In this document: positions 11,771-19,067 of the stretch, piece by piece
Layout of the letters: every line of letters starts with the position of its first letter
Numbering within the stretch: the stretch's first letter is position 1
From: a virus
DNA: 43,058 bases
Direction: 5' to 3' (one strand)
Virus record (IMG/VR): IMGVR_UViG_3300033153_007400
Coordinates: 1 to 43,058 of that record
Position numbers and translations under genes: made by a program
Notes under the pieces: generated by a model
The model's database searches: none
What the model saw: only the letters and a program-made list of their open reading frames with translations
What the model was told of the DNA's origin: nothing

Positions 11771-13761
11771 ATAATCAATGGACAATCATCAATAATCAAT
11801 CCAGCCCGTGGAGCGAGGCGGAACGTGATATCTGGCGGCCTCGGGCTGCTGCCAACGTATGGCAGTGGGCGGACGCTAATCGTCAGTTGCCGCCTACCAG
11901 TGCGATGCCGGGGCTGTACCGGTCGAGCTACGTGCCGTATATGCGGGCCCCGCAGGAGGCGTTTACTGACGAGGAGGTCGAGATTATCGTTATAATGGCG
12001 GCCGCCCAGGTGACTAAGTCTACGACGATGCACAACATGCTCGGCTTCTGCATAGCCGAGCAGCCGGGCCCGGCGAGCTGGACGGTTCCGACGCGGGAAG
12101 CGGTTATCGAGGCGTCGGGGAAGGTCAAGGCGATGGTGCAGGACTCGCCGGCCGTGCGGAGGCGTTGGGACGGTACGCCCCGGGCGCTATCGCGGAACCG
12201 CCATGTGTTCGACAACATGACGGTTAATTTCCTCTGGGCCGGATCGCCTATAACCCTGGCAATGCGGGAGGCCCGATACGAGTTCATCGACGAGCCGGAC
12301 AAATTCGTACTCTTCTCCGGCAGGGAGGCGAGCCCAATCGACCTATTGATCCACCGGGCGACTACGTATCACGATGCGAAGGTCGTTATCGCCTGTACGC
12401 CCACTACGCCGGAGGGGCCGACGGCGACGTGGTACGAGCGGAGTAATAAGCAGCAGTGCAATTGCCCGTGCCCGCATTGCGGCGAGTTTCGCGTATGGAA
12501 ATTCGTACAGTTGAAATGCCCGAAAACGCTTCGCGACCCGGACGAGATCATCTCTTCGGAGGATGTGTGGTACGAGTGCGAGGTGTGCGGGCATAAGATT
12601 CGCGAGGAGCTAAAGGCCGGCCTTGTCGCGGCGCATAAGTGGCTGGCCGACGGCGTGACTATCGACGCCGACGGCAATATCAGAGGCCGGGAACATCGCA
12701 GCCGGCGGATCTGCGGGTACCAGGTCTCGGCCCTGGTCAGTCCGTTTCCGCGGATAACGTGGCCGCGTATCTTAGCGAATTGGTTCCAGAGCAATACGGC
12801 CGAGGGGATCGCCGCCGGGGCCCTGATGAACTTTCACAACTCTATCGAGGGCATTCCGCACGTCGAGACGGGCAAGAGGCTCAAGGCCCGGGACCTGCAC
12901 CGGCTGACGGGCGACTTTAGCGGGGGGACGGTGCCGGATTGGTGCCTAATTTTAGTGGCCTCGGCCGACTATCACGAGACTCAGCGGGGTATTATTCGGA
13001 TCGACTGGGAGGTTCGCGGGTTCGGGTACGGATGCCGCAATGCAGTGATCGCAAGCGGTTCGGCTCAAAGCTGGGACGAGTACGATGAGGCCGTGCTGCT
13101 GAGCCCGTTCCCGTGGTCGGATGGGACGAGTAACGAGGACAAGCCGTTCAGGGCCGTTAGGTGCTCGTTCGAGGATGCGAGCTTTATGAGCGATAAGGTC
13201 TACGAGCATTGCAATCGGCATCGGGAGATATGCTTCCCGGTAAACGGCATAGGCGGCGGGCGGAGGCAGCCGGTGCAAATGACCGACCTCGAGCAGGCGA
13301 CTATGAGGAGATTGACGACGAAGCAGAGAAAGCGATGGCGGGGGATGCAGCTCGTCCTTATCGATACCGACTACTTCAAGGACGTTGTAACGTCCTGGGC
13401 GGCGGATACGCGAGACGAGGACGGTAATATCACCGCGCCTGCTTTAACTGAGTTCTACGCGGAGGTCCCTTCGCTCTACTTCCGCGAGTTTACGAACGAG
13501 ACGAAGGTGTTCGTGCGCGATAAGAAAGGGAACGGCAAGTGGGTATGGCGGCCGGTATCGAAGGGCGCGCAGACCCACTGCCTGGATACGGCCGTGTATT
13601 CGGCGGCGGCGGCGTTCTATAAGCGGGCGTTCTGGCTGAGAGACCCTGCCTTAAAGGCAGATAAAATCGCGGCGGGGGCGGTGCCTCATAGGCACGTGAA
13701 ATCACAAACAAAGAAACGACGGGGCGGCGGGTTCCTGGACAATATGCCGCAGCTTCGCTGA
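11767..13761 (+). CDS. terminase large subunit, lambda GpA family
   Basis: A 664-residue packaging motor and nuclease of the GpA type. ATPase: a diverged P-loop MAAAQVTKST (about 78-86) and Walker B-like YEFIDEPDKF (about 171-180). A Zn ribbon follows (CPCPHCGE...CEVCG, about 236-280). Nuclease domain: SADYHETQRGIIRID (about 399-413) and IDTDYFKDVV (about 538-547), the positions of catalytic Asp in this family. Length matches lambda gpA (641). The first 13 residues (NNQWTIINNQSS) are encoded by ATCAATY repeats. The C-terminus contains two dispersed palindromes (13646-13695). Confidence 0.93.
   Translation: MNNQWTIINNQSSPWSEAERDIWRPRAAANVWQWADANRQLPPTSAMPGLYRSSYVPYMRAPQEAFTDEEVEIIVIMAAAQVTKSTTMHNMLGFCIAEQPGPASWTVPTREAVIEASGKVKAMVQDSPAVRRRWDGTPRALSRNRHVFDNMTVNFLWAGSPITLAMREARYEFIDEPDKFVLFSGREASPIDLLIHRATTYHDAKVVIACTPTTPEGPTATWYERSNKQQCNCPCPHCGEFRVWKFVQLKCPKTLRDPDEIISSEDVWYECEVCGHKIREELKAGLVAAHKWLADGVTIDADGNIRGREHRSRRICGYQVSALVSPFPRITWPRILANWFQSNTAEGIAAGALMNFHNSIEGIPHVETGKRLKARDLHRLTGDFSGGTVPDWCLILVASADYHETQRGIIRIDWEVRGFGYGCRNAVIASGSAQSWDEYDEAVLLSPFPWSDGTSNEDKPFRAVRCSFEDASFMSDKVYEHCNRHREICFPVNGIGGGRRQPVQMTDLEQATMRRLTTKQRKRWRGMQLVLIDTDYFKDVVTSWAADTRDEDGNITAPALTEFYAEVPSLYFREFTNETKVFVRDKKGNGKWVWRPVSKGAQTHCLDTAVYSAAAAFYKRAFWLRDPALKADKIAAGAVPHRHVKSQTKKRRGGGFLDNMPQLR
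11768..11802 (+). repeat. ATCAATY heptamer array
   Basis: Translated as the N-terminus of the large terminase; the same phrase occurs in the methyltransferase N-terminus at 5152. Confidence 0.8.
13646..13695 (+). repeat. two palindromes in the terminase C-terminus
   Basis: CTGCCT-TAA-AGGCAG (13646-13660) and GTGCCT-CAT-AGGCAC (13681-13695, followed by GTGAAATC), both perfect and in frame. Confidence 0.88.
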
Positions 13762-13794
13762 AATACGAAATCCAAATATCGAAATCCGAAACTA
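13761..13794 (+). repeat. GAAATCCGAAAT-type phrase
   Basis: GAAATACGAAATCCAAATAT and following, a third kind of near-heptamer spacer phrase between terminase and the 13795 gene. Confidence 0.7.
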
Positions 13795-14055
13795 ATGGAC
13801 AAATTCCTCGACAACTTGCCTGATATAGGGATGGGGCGGCGGAAACAGCCGAAGGTGCGCAAGAAATTACCCGCCTCTAAGGCAGCCGCCGTTCCGGCAC
13901 TGCCTCTGAGGCAGGGCGGGTTGAAGTGTCCTCGATGCGGGGGTATGGAGTGGGAGACGGTGACTACTAAGCGTATTCCGGGCGGTGTTAGGCGGTATCG
14001 GGTATGCGAAAACTGCGGGCGAGGTGTGAGGACCAGGGAGCGAATAGAGAAATGA
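13795..14055 (+). CDS. Zn-ribbon small protein
   Basis: An 86-residue protein with a C-terminal zinc ribbon: CPRCGG at about 44-49 and CENCGRG at about 71-77, separated by a beta-hairpin (WETVTTKRIPGGVRRYRV). This is the layout of NrdR/Ogr/Com-like nucleic-acid-binding ribbons. Residues about 25-40 (LPASKAAAVPALPLRQGG) are encoded by palindromes at 13872-13914. Possibly a phage transcriptional or translational activator; this is inferred from the fold. Confidence 0.62.
   Translation: MDKFLDNLPDIGMGRRKQPKVRKKLPASKAAAVPALPLRQGGLKCPRCGGMEWETVTTKRIPGGVRRYRVCENCGRGVRTRERIEK
13872..13914 (+). repeat. palindrome composite in coding sequence
   Basis: CGCCTCTAAGGCA core (13872-13884), a partial GCCGCCG-TTC-CGGC element, and CTGCCT-CTG-AGGCAG (13900-13914). 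Preceded by AAGAAATTAC, the same lead-in as 6644 and 7742. Confidence 0.82.
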
Positions 14056-14097
14056 GTGGCTAAAGTGAACTAAAGTGCCTAAAGTGAGCTAAAGTTA
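14050..14097 (+). repeat. CTAAAGTGA tandem phrase
   Basis: Five units of the 9-10-mer, filling the whole gap between the Zn-ribbon gene and the gene at 14110. Confidence 0.88.
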
Positions 14098-14109
14098 AGG
14101 GCGACAATT

Positions 14110-14379
14110 ATGGATAGGCGGACATTCTTAAAGGCGATAGGCGGCGTTGCGGCGGGCGGGCTGCTGCCGGTTTTGCTGGGCGAGCCGAAGGGGAAATATG
14201 ATTGGCCGTTGCCGCAACCGCGGACCGTCGAGGGCAAGGCTACGTTGACCTGGGCAGCCGGCGAGCGAATAACCGAGGGGGCGATGGTCTTTTATGGGGA
14301 GGACGGCAAGTGCTATCGGGTCACGTCGTATACAAAAGGCCCTATGCCTTGGGCCGCCTTGGATCCTTCTCGCCCCTGA
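14110..14379 (+). CDS. small protein with Tat-like N-terminus
   Basis: An 89-residue protein. The N-terminus DRRTFLKAIGGVAAGGLLPVLL has the twin-arginine consensus (RRTFLK) followed by a hydrophobic, Gly/Ala-rich core, as in Tat signal peptides. The rest (TLTWAAGERITEGAMVFY and a short beta pattern) resembles the small beta modules of capsid-decoration (DUF2190-type) proteins. A Tat-exported protein inside the head gene cluster is unusual. It could instead be a structural protein whose N-terminus mimics a signal. ATG at 14110 with weak AAGGGCGAC upstream. Confidence 0.6.
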   Translation: MDRRTFLKAIGGVAAGGLLPVLLGEPKGKYDWPLPQPRTVEGKATLTWAAGERITEGAMVFYGEDGKCYRVTSYTKGPMPWAALDPSRP

Positions 14380-14586
14380 TATCCACGGCCGCTTTTCACC
14401 AATCACCACTCACCAATTCACCACTCACAATTACCCCCTCCGCGGAAGATTTCATACTACATGTAGTACGTTTTTACTTCCGGGCCCTATATTGTGTGTT
14501 TTTTCTTTCCTTTGCACCGTTCGACAGCCGTATTGTAGAGGTATCGAAGACAGAAGTCAGAAAGCAGAAGTCAGAAAGGATTTGAA

Positions 14587-14622
14587 ATGAAACGACTAAT
14601 AAAATGGGGTAGCAGCGGGTAA
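14587..14622 (+). CDS. possible 11-residue leader peptide
   Basis: ATG 14587, TAA 14620-14622; the peptide reads MKRLIKWGSSG. AAAGGATTTGAA upstream is a reasonable ribosome site. It may be a leader peptide or the stump of a gene broken by repeat insertion upstream of the gpW-like gene. Weak evidence. Confidence 0.25.
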   Translation: MKRLIKWGSSG

Positions 14623-14632
14623 AGGCGCGTGA

Positions 14633-14677
14633 CGCTTTGCAGGATGCAAAGCGCAGATCTTACTCGCCTATAAGGCG
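14633..14677 (+). repeat. composite hairpin-CAGATCT-hairpin
   Basis: CGCTTTGC-AGGAT-GCAAAGCG (14633-14653), CAGATCT, then CGCCT-ATA-AGGCG (14665-14677). The ATG of the next gene begins at 14678, so the 3' arm AAGGCG doubles as its only candidate ribosome site. Confidence 0.88.
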
Positions 14678-14878
14678 ATGGCGTATACACTCGCAGAGCA
14701 GTTGGATTCGGTTCAGGCGGCCATTGTGGCCATCGAGACTTACGGCCAGGGGCTAACGGCCCACGACGGCCGGAGCCATACGAGGGCCGATTTGCAGACG
14801 CTATACACGAGGGAGCAGCAGATACTCAGGAAGATCGAGCAGGAGACTAATCGGGGCAGAACAGTAGCTGAGTTTTAG
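14678..14878 (+). CDS. gpW/DUF6148-like head-tail joining protein
   Basis: A 66-residue protein: an N-terminal helix (LAEQLDSVQAAIVAIETYG), a short hairpin with HDGRSHTRADLQTLY (residues about 28-42), then a helix with basic end. That helix-hairpin-helix pattern and the GRS-x-T-R-A-D-L motif match gpW-like/DUF6148 proteins, which sit just upstream of lambda-type portal genes and help close the head vertex. ATG at 14678 directly abuts a palindrome. Confidence 0.78.
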   Translation: MAYTLAEQLDSVQAAIVAIETYGQGLTAHDGRSHTRADLQTLYTREQQILRKIEQETNRGRTVAEF

Positions 14879-14934
14879 TGAGTAGTGAATGGTGAGTAGT
14901 GAGTGGCGAATTAACCAATTAACCAATCGCCAAC
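14879..14934 (+). repeat. GTGAGTAGTGA phrases and TTAACCAA octamers
   Basis: AGTGAGTAGTGAATGGTGAG followed by AATTAACC units. The first phrase resembles the reverse complement of the one at 14395-14432. Confidence 0.75.
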
Positions 14935-14941
14935 ATGACGA

Positions 14942-16516
14942 ATGCAAGAGACATCCGAATCAGAGTTTTGGCATAGTCCGAGGGCGGGCTCGTCGATGGG
15001 CAGAAATTCTCTGGCTCTAAGCCAGATGGTAGATTCTCTTGTTGGCATCTTCTCGCCGAAAACGGCTTATAAGCGGAAGGCGTATCGGTTCTGCTACGAC
15101 GCTTTGGACTCGCATCGGACTCGCAAGAAGCGGAGCAGCGGAGTGGGCGGGACGGGCGATTCCCGACTGACCGAGCAGAACTTATTCCAGTCGCGCGAGA
15201 TAACCCGCGAGATGTGCCGGAACAATCCCTTAATCGACGGCATGTTCCAGACGGAATGCGACGGTATAATCGGCAGCGGGGTGAAGATACAGGGCAGGAC
15301 GGGCGATACGAAACTCAACGAGGATCTCGAGGCGGCGTGGAAGGAGGAGATGCTCGATAAGGCCTGCGACGTTACGGGGAGCTATTTGTTCGGTCCGTAT
15401 TTAGGGATGCAGTTTCAGAGTTATCGAAGGGACGGCGACTCGGCGACGATCTATCATACCGATTTGCTCCAGGCGGTCGAGGGCGAGAATATCGGGACGC
15501 CCTGGGGGGGCCAGAAGAAGGAGCTCGATCCGAGCCACTTCGAGATAATCAACGGCGTTGCCTACTCGAAGAAGACGAAGGCCCGGATCGGATTCTATAT
15601 AGGCGAAAGCGACCGGAAATACGGATATATCAAGGCGGGGAGCTGGAAGAAATACAAGGCCGATAAGGTGCACCTGATGTTCAATCCGAAGCGGTTCAGC
15701 CAGAGCCGCGGGCGGCCGGCGCTGACCAGTGCAATCGATTTCGTCGATAAGCTGATGGGCTACGTGGACGCCGAATTGGTTGCGGCCAAGGTGAACGCCT
15801 GCTTCTCGATGTTCATTTCGCAGGAAGACCTTATGATGCCGAACGCATATACCGGGGGCGTATCCAGTACGGGCCGAGACGAGGACGGCAACCGGCTCGA
15901 AAAGATGGAGCCCGGCTCGATCCTCTACGGCAAGCCGGGCGAGAGCGCTACGGGGATCGGACAGACCCGGCCAGGTTCGCTGTTCGATCCGTTCGTCCTT
16001 CGGATGCTGATGTTTATCGGGCGGCCGATGTGTATGCCGCTGATGCTGATTACCCTGGACTTTTCCGGCGCTACGTTTATGAACGCCCGGATCGCGTATC
16101 AGAAAGTCCAGGATGCGTGGCTGCGGGAGCAGGAGTGGGTGGTTAAACCCTTCTGCTCGCGGACGTGGCGATGGAAGATAGGGCGCCTTCTCGAAACCGG
16201 GCGGATCAAGACGAGCAATCCGAACGTATTGAGCCACGAAGTGATCTGTAAGACGTGGCCTTACGTGAACCCGGACCAGGAGACGAAGGCGAACGAGCGG
16301 GAACTGAAGCTCCGCACAAATAACAGGACGCATATCTGTGCCCGGCAGGGCGGGGACTTCAAGGAGATTGAGGCCCAGAGGAAAATCGAGGACGAGCTGA
16401 TCGGGGAGAGTAAAACCGCCGACCCGGTGGCGGACGATGGGGACGAGAAAGGGGAAAACGACGATGGCGCCTCACAGGCACGTGAAGACAAAGAGGGACA
16501 AGACAATGAGAAATAA
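14942..16516 (+). CDS. portal protein, lambda GpB family
   Basis: A 524-residue portal protein. Diagnostic stretches: IFSPKTAYKRKAYRFCYDALD, LTEQNLFQSREITREMCRNNPLI, IIGSGVKIQ, LDFSGATFMNARIAYQKVQDAW. Length is close to lambda gpB (533). It forms the dodecameric ring through which DNA is packed and ejected. ATG 14942 gives this length; a start at ATG 15026 after the palindrome at 15011-15025 would begin MVDSLVGIFSPK, closer to the family's usual start. The end overlaps the protease start. A palindrome-derived phrase (GASQARED) lies near the C-terminus. Confidence 0.92.
   Translation: MQETSESEFWHSPRAGSSMGRNSLALSQMVDSLVGIFSPKTAYKRKAYRFCYDALDSHRTRKKRSSGVGGTGDSRLTEQNLFQSREITREMCRNNPLIDGMFQTECDGIIGSGVKIQGRTGDTKLNEDLEAAWKEEMLDKACDVTGSYLFGPYLGMQFQSYRRDGDSATIYHTDLLQAVEGENIGTPWGGQKKELDPSHFEIINGVAYSKKTKARIGFYIGESDRKYGYIKAGSWKKYKADKVHLMFNPKRFSQSRGRPALTSAIDFVDKLMGYVDAELVAAKVNACFSMFISQEDLMMPNAYTGGVSSTGRDEDGNRLEKMEPGSILYGKPGESATGIGQTRPGSLFDPFVLRMLMFIGRPMCMPLMLITLDFSGATFMNARIAYQKVQDAWLREQEWVVKPFCSRTWRWKIGRLLETGRIKTSNPNVLSHEVICKTWPYVNPDQETKANERELKLRTNNRTHICARQGGDFKEIEAQRKIEDELIGESKTADPVADDGDEKGENDDGASQAREDKEGQDNEK
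15011..15025 (+). repeat. 15-nt palindrome (CTGGCT-CTA-AGCCAG)
   Basis: Perfect stem; differs from the common CTGCCT/AGGCAG form by a compensatory C-G to G-C swap. Preceded by AGAAATTCT, the usual lead-in. Directly precedes ATG 15026 of the portal frame. Confidence 0.88.
16467..16481 (+). repeat. palindrome near portal C-terminus
   Basis: GCGCCTCACAGGCAC, one stem mismatch, followed by GTGAAGAC; compare 13681-13695. Confidence 0.75.
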
Positions 16517-17588
16517 TCATTCGAACCACGCTCCGGCGGGGGCGTGTGAGTTTATCAGGCCGGTCGAGAAATTCGCGGACGATGATGCCGATAACGGCCG
16601 GTTTCGGATCATCGCCTATTCGGGGGAGGTCATTCCGGACCATTGGTATTGGGGGAATGTTGCTTTCGATCTGAAGGGCCAGAAATTCGCAAAGGCGAAG
16701 ACGCCGATCCTCAGCGAGCATGACCACAATATGCGGATAGGATTCACGACGAGGCAGGAGATCGGCGAAAGAATAGTCGTCGAGGGCACTTACCTCTCGA
16801 ATGCGGAGGCGGCACAGATGAAGAGCGATATCGCGCAGGGGTTCCCGATGCAGGCGAGCGTATATAATCCGCCGGAGGTGATCGAGGATGTGCCGGCCGG
16901 CGCGAGCGTCGAGGTGAACGGGCATACGCTTAACGGGCCGGGGACGGTATTTCGCCGGGCGACAATACAGGAGGTTTCGTTTGCCGTGGTCGGCTACGAC
17001 ACGAATACCCGGGCGATGGCGATGGCGGAGGACGACAAACAGGAAATTCAATTTGAAGTAGTCAATACAAAGGAGTATGAAATGTCCGAGAAAGACAAAC
17101 AGATCAAGGAGCTGACGTTGGACCGGTTCAGCGCCGAGCATAGCGACCTGTACTCGCAGATCACTACGGCCGCCAAGGCCGCCGGCGGGAAAGAAGCGGA
17201 CGAGAAGTTCGCCGCATTCTGCGAGAAGTTCGGCGACTGCCCGGCGTTCGTTATCGAGCAATTCGGCAAGGGCGTCTCGATTACCGAAGCGACGGATGCC
17301 TTCGCCCAGAAGATGAAGGGCGAAAGGGACGCGGCTATTGCATCGGCCGAAGAGGCGAAGAAGAGTGCTAACACCGCCGCTGCGGTGGACGACCCGGCTC
17401 ATCAGGAGTTCTCCGACCTGCAGAGCAAGAAGGGCGCAGAGGCGGACGGCCTGGAAGGGGACGAGAAATACGCCGCCGAGTTCAAGGCCGATAAGCAGGT
17501 CCGATTCGAGTTCCGCAATAAGCTCGATGACTATAAGGCATTCCGCCGGAACGAGGAGAAGGGCCTGATCAAGGTTAAGACGGCCTAA
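16506..17588 (+). CDS. prohead protease with C-terminal scaffold
   Basis: A 360-residue protein. N-terminal HK97/U35-type protease: catalytic His candidate in LSEHDHNMRIGF (about 69-80), Ser candidate in MQASVY (about 115-120), and QEVSFAVVGYD at the end of the domain. From about residue 190 it is an Ala/Lys/Glu-rich helical scaffold that ends VKTA. ATG at 16506 overlaps the portal stop. An internal start at 17082 would give the scaffold alone, as in lambda C/Nu3. It would cleave scaffold and capsid termini during head maturation. Confidence 0.85.
   Translation: MRNNHSNHAPAGACEFIRPVEKFADDDADNGRFRIIAYSGEVIPDHWYWGNVAFDLKGQKFAKAKTPILSEHDHNMRIGFTTRQEIGERIVVEGTYLSNAEAAQMKSDIAQGFPMQASVYNPPEVIEDVPAGASVEVNGHTLNGPGTVFRRATIQEVSFAVVGYDTNTRAMAMAEDDKQEIQFEVVNTKEYEMSEKDKQIKELTLDRFSAEHSDLYSQITTAAKAAGGKEADEKFAAFCEKFGDCPAFVIEQFGKGVSITEATDAFAQKMKGERDAAIASAEEAKKSANTAAAVDDPAHQEFSDLQSKKGAEADGLEGDEKYAAEFKADKQVRFEFRNKLDDYKAFRRNEEKGLIKVKTA
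17082..17588 (+). CDS. nested scaffold protein (internal start)
   Basis: In-frame ATG at codon 193 of the protease gene, beginning MSEKDKQIKEL, with a perfect AAAGGAG at 17069-17075 and a six-base spacer. The 168-residue product is the helical scaffold without the protease. Lambda makes Nu3 from an internal start within C in the same way. The strength of the site makes separate production likely. Confidence 0.72.
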   Translation: MSEKDKQIKELTLDRFSAEHSDLYSQITTAAKAAGGKEADEKFAAFCEKFGDCPAFVIEQFGKGVSITEATDAFAQKMKGERDAAIASAEEAKKSANTAAAVDDPAHQEFSDLQSKKGAEADGLEGDEKYAAEFKADKQVRFEFRNKLDDYKAFRRNEEKGLIKVKTA

Positions 17589-17640
17589 GAACGGAAAACG
17601 GACGTTAGAAGACAGAAGTCAGATTAGCCAGGAGATTAGT

Positions 17641-17955
17641 ATGAAACATAAAGAAAAAGCGGCTGCGGAGGCGGCGGCGAAAGAGAGAGTTGCTGTGCCC
17701 GAGAAGAAGGCTAAGGCGGCTGGGGCGAAAGAGGTTCCCACGTTTAGCATCCCGGCCGACGATCCGTTCGTTGACGGGGCGGCTCGTGCCTACGGCGGGG
17801 ATATGATCGATCCGACGGCCCGGCCTTTGGTTCTTAGGGCGGACGACCCGGCGGCGCTTGCCGCGCTGGAGGCATACCGGCTCCGGGCGAGCGGGGGCTG
17901 CAACCACGCCAGGGCCAAAGCGGCGAACGAGGCGATAAACGCCTTCGCCAGGTGA
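17641..17955 (+). CDS. hypothetical head-region protein
   Basis: A 104-residue protein with an Ala/Lys-rich helical N-terminus (MKHKEKAAAEAAAKERVAV) and a folded-looking rest (ADDPFVDGAARAYGGD, PAALAALEAYRL). ATG at 17641 with AGGAGA upstream. It sits between scaffold and decoration genes, where lambdoid phages have small head-completion proteins. No family recognised. The stop TGA is the first part of the palindrome at 17952-17966. Confidence 0.6.
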   Translation: MKHKEKAAAEAAAKERVAVPEKKAKAAGAKEVPTFSIPADDPFVDGAARAYGGDMIDPTARPLVLRADDPAALAALEAYRLRASGGCNHARAKAANEAINAFAR

Positions 17956-17966
17956 CTTGTAGTCAC
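17952..17966 (+). repeat. 15-nt palindrome (GTGACT-TGT-AGTCAC)
   Basis: Perfect stem containing the TGA stop of the preceding gene, followed by ATAAG. Confidence 0.88.
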
Positions 17967-18003
17967 ATAAGCATTAGGATTTGGATTAAGGATTTATTGT
18001 TAT

Positions 18004-18018
18004 GTGCCTATAAGGCAC
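18004..18018 (+). repeat. 15-nt palindrome (GTGCCT-ATA-AGGCAC)
   Basis: Perfect stem followed by GGGAGTTTTGAA and ATG 18031, so it directly abuts the ribosome site. Confidence 0.88.
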
Positions 18019-18030
18019 GGGAGTTTTGAA

Positions 18031-18798
18031 ATGACTACATTAGCAGTTGACACGGCGGTGGTCGAGGTTAAGGGCGAGCTCGACTCGATACCGATTATCG
18101 CCTCGGACACCGTATTCGAGGGGGCTATGGTGGGCGAGAACTCGTCCGGCTACGGCCGGCCCTTAGTCGCCGGGGACAAATTCAAGGGCCATGCAATCTA
18201 CCAGGTGGCCAACGAGACCGGCTCGGCCGGCGATAAGGAGATAACCGTTCGTCGCGGGCGGTATCGGCTGGACGTCGCCTTAGTCGCCTTGATAACCGAC
18301 CTTGACGTACCGGTTTTCGCCTCGGACGACGCCACGCTAACGCTCGACGCATCGGGCAACAGCTTCGTCGGCGTGATTACCAGGTACGTCTCGGCGACGA
18401 GGATGGAGGTCGAGTTTAGGCCGGGCGAGGACGATGAGTTCGGCCCGGACCAGAACCGCGACACCAAGACGGACGACTATACCACCGACGCCGAGGATAA
18501 CGGCAAGATCATCTACCTCTCGACCGATACGAAGACGGTCACGCTGATAGCGACGGTGGCGGGGTATCGCGTGCGGATAGTCAATAACGCCGGGGACGGG
18601 ACGGCAGAGATCCACGTCGATCCGAACGCCTCGGACAATTTCCTGGGCGGGCCGGACCAGGCGGCCGGGGGCGACGGCAAGAAGCTGTCGAATACCAAGG
18701 CGACGCAGAAGAGGGGCGACTACCTCGACCTGCTCGGCGACGGGACCGCCGGCTGGAATATCGTCGGGATGAGAGGCACGTGGGCGATGGAATCGTGA
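18031..18798 (+). CDS. capsid decoration-like protein
   Basis: A 255-residue, beta-rich acidic protein upstream of the major capsid gene. N-terminal residues 20-75 (IIASDTVFEGAMVGENSSGYGRP, AGDKFKGHAIYQV) follow the pattern of DUF2190/gpD-like decoration proteins. A C-terminal half with strands around TVTLIATVAGYRVRIVNNAG resembles a further beta domain of fibre or decoration proteins. ATG at 18031 is preferred over an in-frame GTG at 18004 because GGGAG precedes it. It probably stabilises the expanded head. Confidence 0.7.
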   Translation: MTTLAVDTAVVEVKGELDSIPIIASDTVFEGAMVGENSSGYGRPLVAGDKFKGHAIYQVANETGSAGDKEITVRRGRYRLDVALVALITDLDVPVFASDDATLTLDASGNSFVGVITRYVSATRMEVEFRPGEDDEFGPDQNRDTKTDDYTTDAEDNGKIIYLSTDTKTVTLIATVAGYRVRIVNNAGDGTAEIHVDPNASDNFLGGPDQAAGGDGKKLSNTKATQKRGDYLDLLGDGTAGWNIVGMRGTWAMES

Positions 18799-18811
18799 GC
18801 CTTGTAGGCTC
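18797..18811 (+). repeat. 15-nt palindrome (GAGCCT-TGT-AGGCTC)
   Basis: Perfect stem with a distinct outer pair, starting within the TGA stop of the decoration gene and followed by GTAAG. Confidence 0.88.
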
Positions 18812-18892
18812 GTAAGTATGGTCCGCTCATACCGAGCGGATTGAAGAGGCTCTTTGCCGGTCTGTGATCGGTGACATAAGAATACCGGGTTT

Positions 18893-18918
18893 GCCGACGG
18901 ACCGATCAATCCGTCGGC
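18893..18918 (+). terminator. stem-loop between decoration and capsid genes
   Basis: GCCGACGGA (18893-18901) pairs with TCCGTCGGC (18910-18918). No T-run follows, so it may protect an mRNA end or stabilise the RNA. Another hairpin TCCGCTC/GAGCGGA lies at about 18822-18841. Confidence 0.6.
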
Positions 18919-18933
18919 GACGTAAGAACAATC

Positions 18934-18976
18934 AAGCGGCAGTTAGGTGCCTAACCACCTGGCTGCCGCTTTTTTG
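18934..18976 (+). terminator. rho-independent terminator
   Basis: AAGCGGCAG pairs with CTGCCGCTT and is followed by a run of T (CTTTTTTG). The inner loop holds a smaller TTAGG/CCTAA hairpin. It lies directly upstream of the major capsid gene, so transcription of the capsid gene may use its own promoter or read through at a set rate. Confidence 0.85.
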
Positions 18977-19007
18977 TTGCCCCTCCGGGAAGGATAGGCA
19001 ATCGATT

Positions 19008-19056
19008 AACAAATTAACCAATCAAGCAATCACCAATTAACCAATTAACTAATTTT
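19008..19056 (+). repeat. TTAACCAA octamer array
   Basis: About five variants of AATTAACC/AATCACC between the terminator and the ribosome site of the capsid gene. Confidence 0.85.
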
Positions 19057-19067
19057 GGAGTTTGATC

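Larger units (their letters stand above)
14380..14677 (+). other. non-coding spacer with repeats and a perfect palindrome
   Basis: Nearly 300 bp without an accepted gene. It holds CACCACTCACCAATT phrases (14395-14432), a perfect 14-bp palindrome TACTACATGTAGTA (14455-14468), CAGAAGT phrases (14550-14582), an 11-codon open frame at 14587 and the composite hairpin at 14633-14677. The palindrome could be an operator. Confidence 0.65.

Noticed and set aside
15401-17402. long reverse-strand frames (about 310 and 347 codons) opposite portal and protease
   Set aside because: Antisense shadows of G/C-rich genes with clear forward-strand domains; no ribosome sites.
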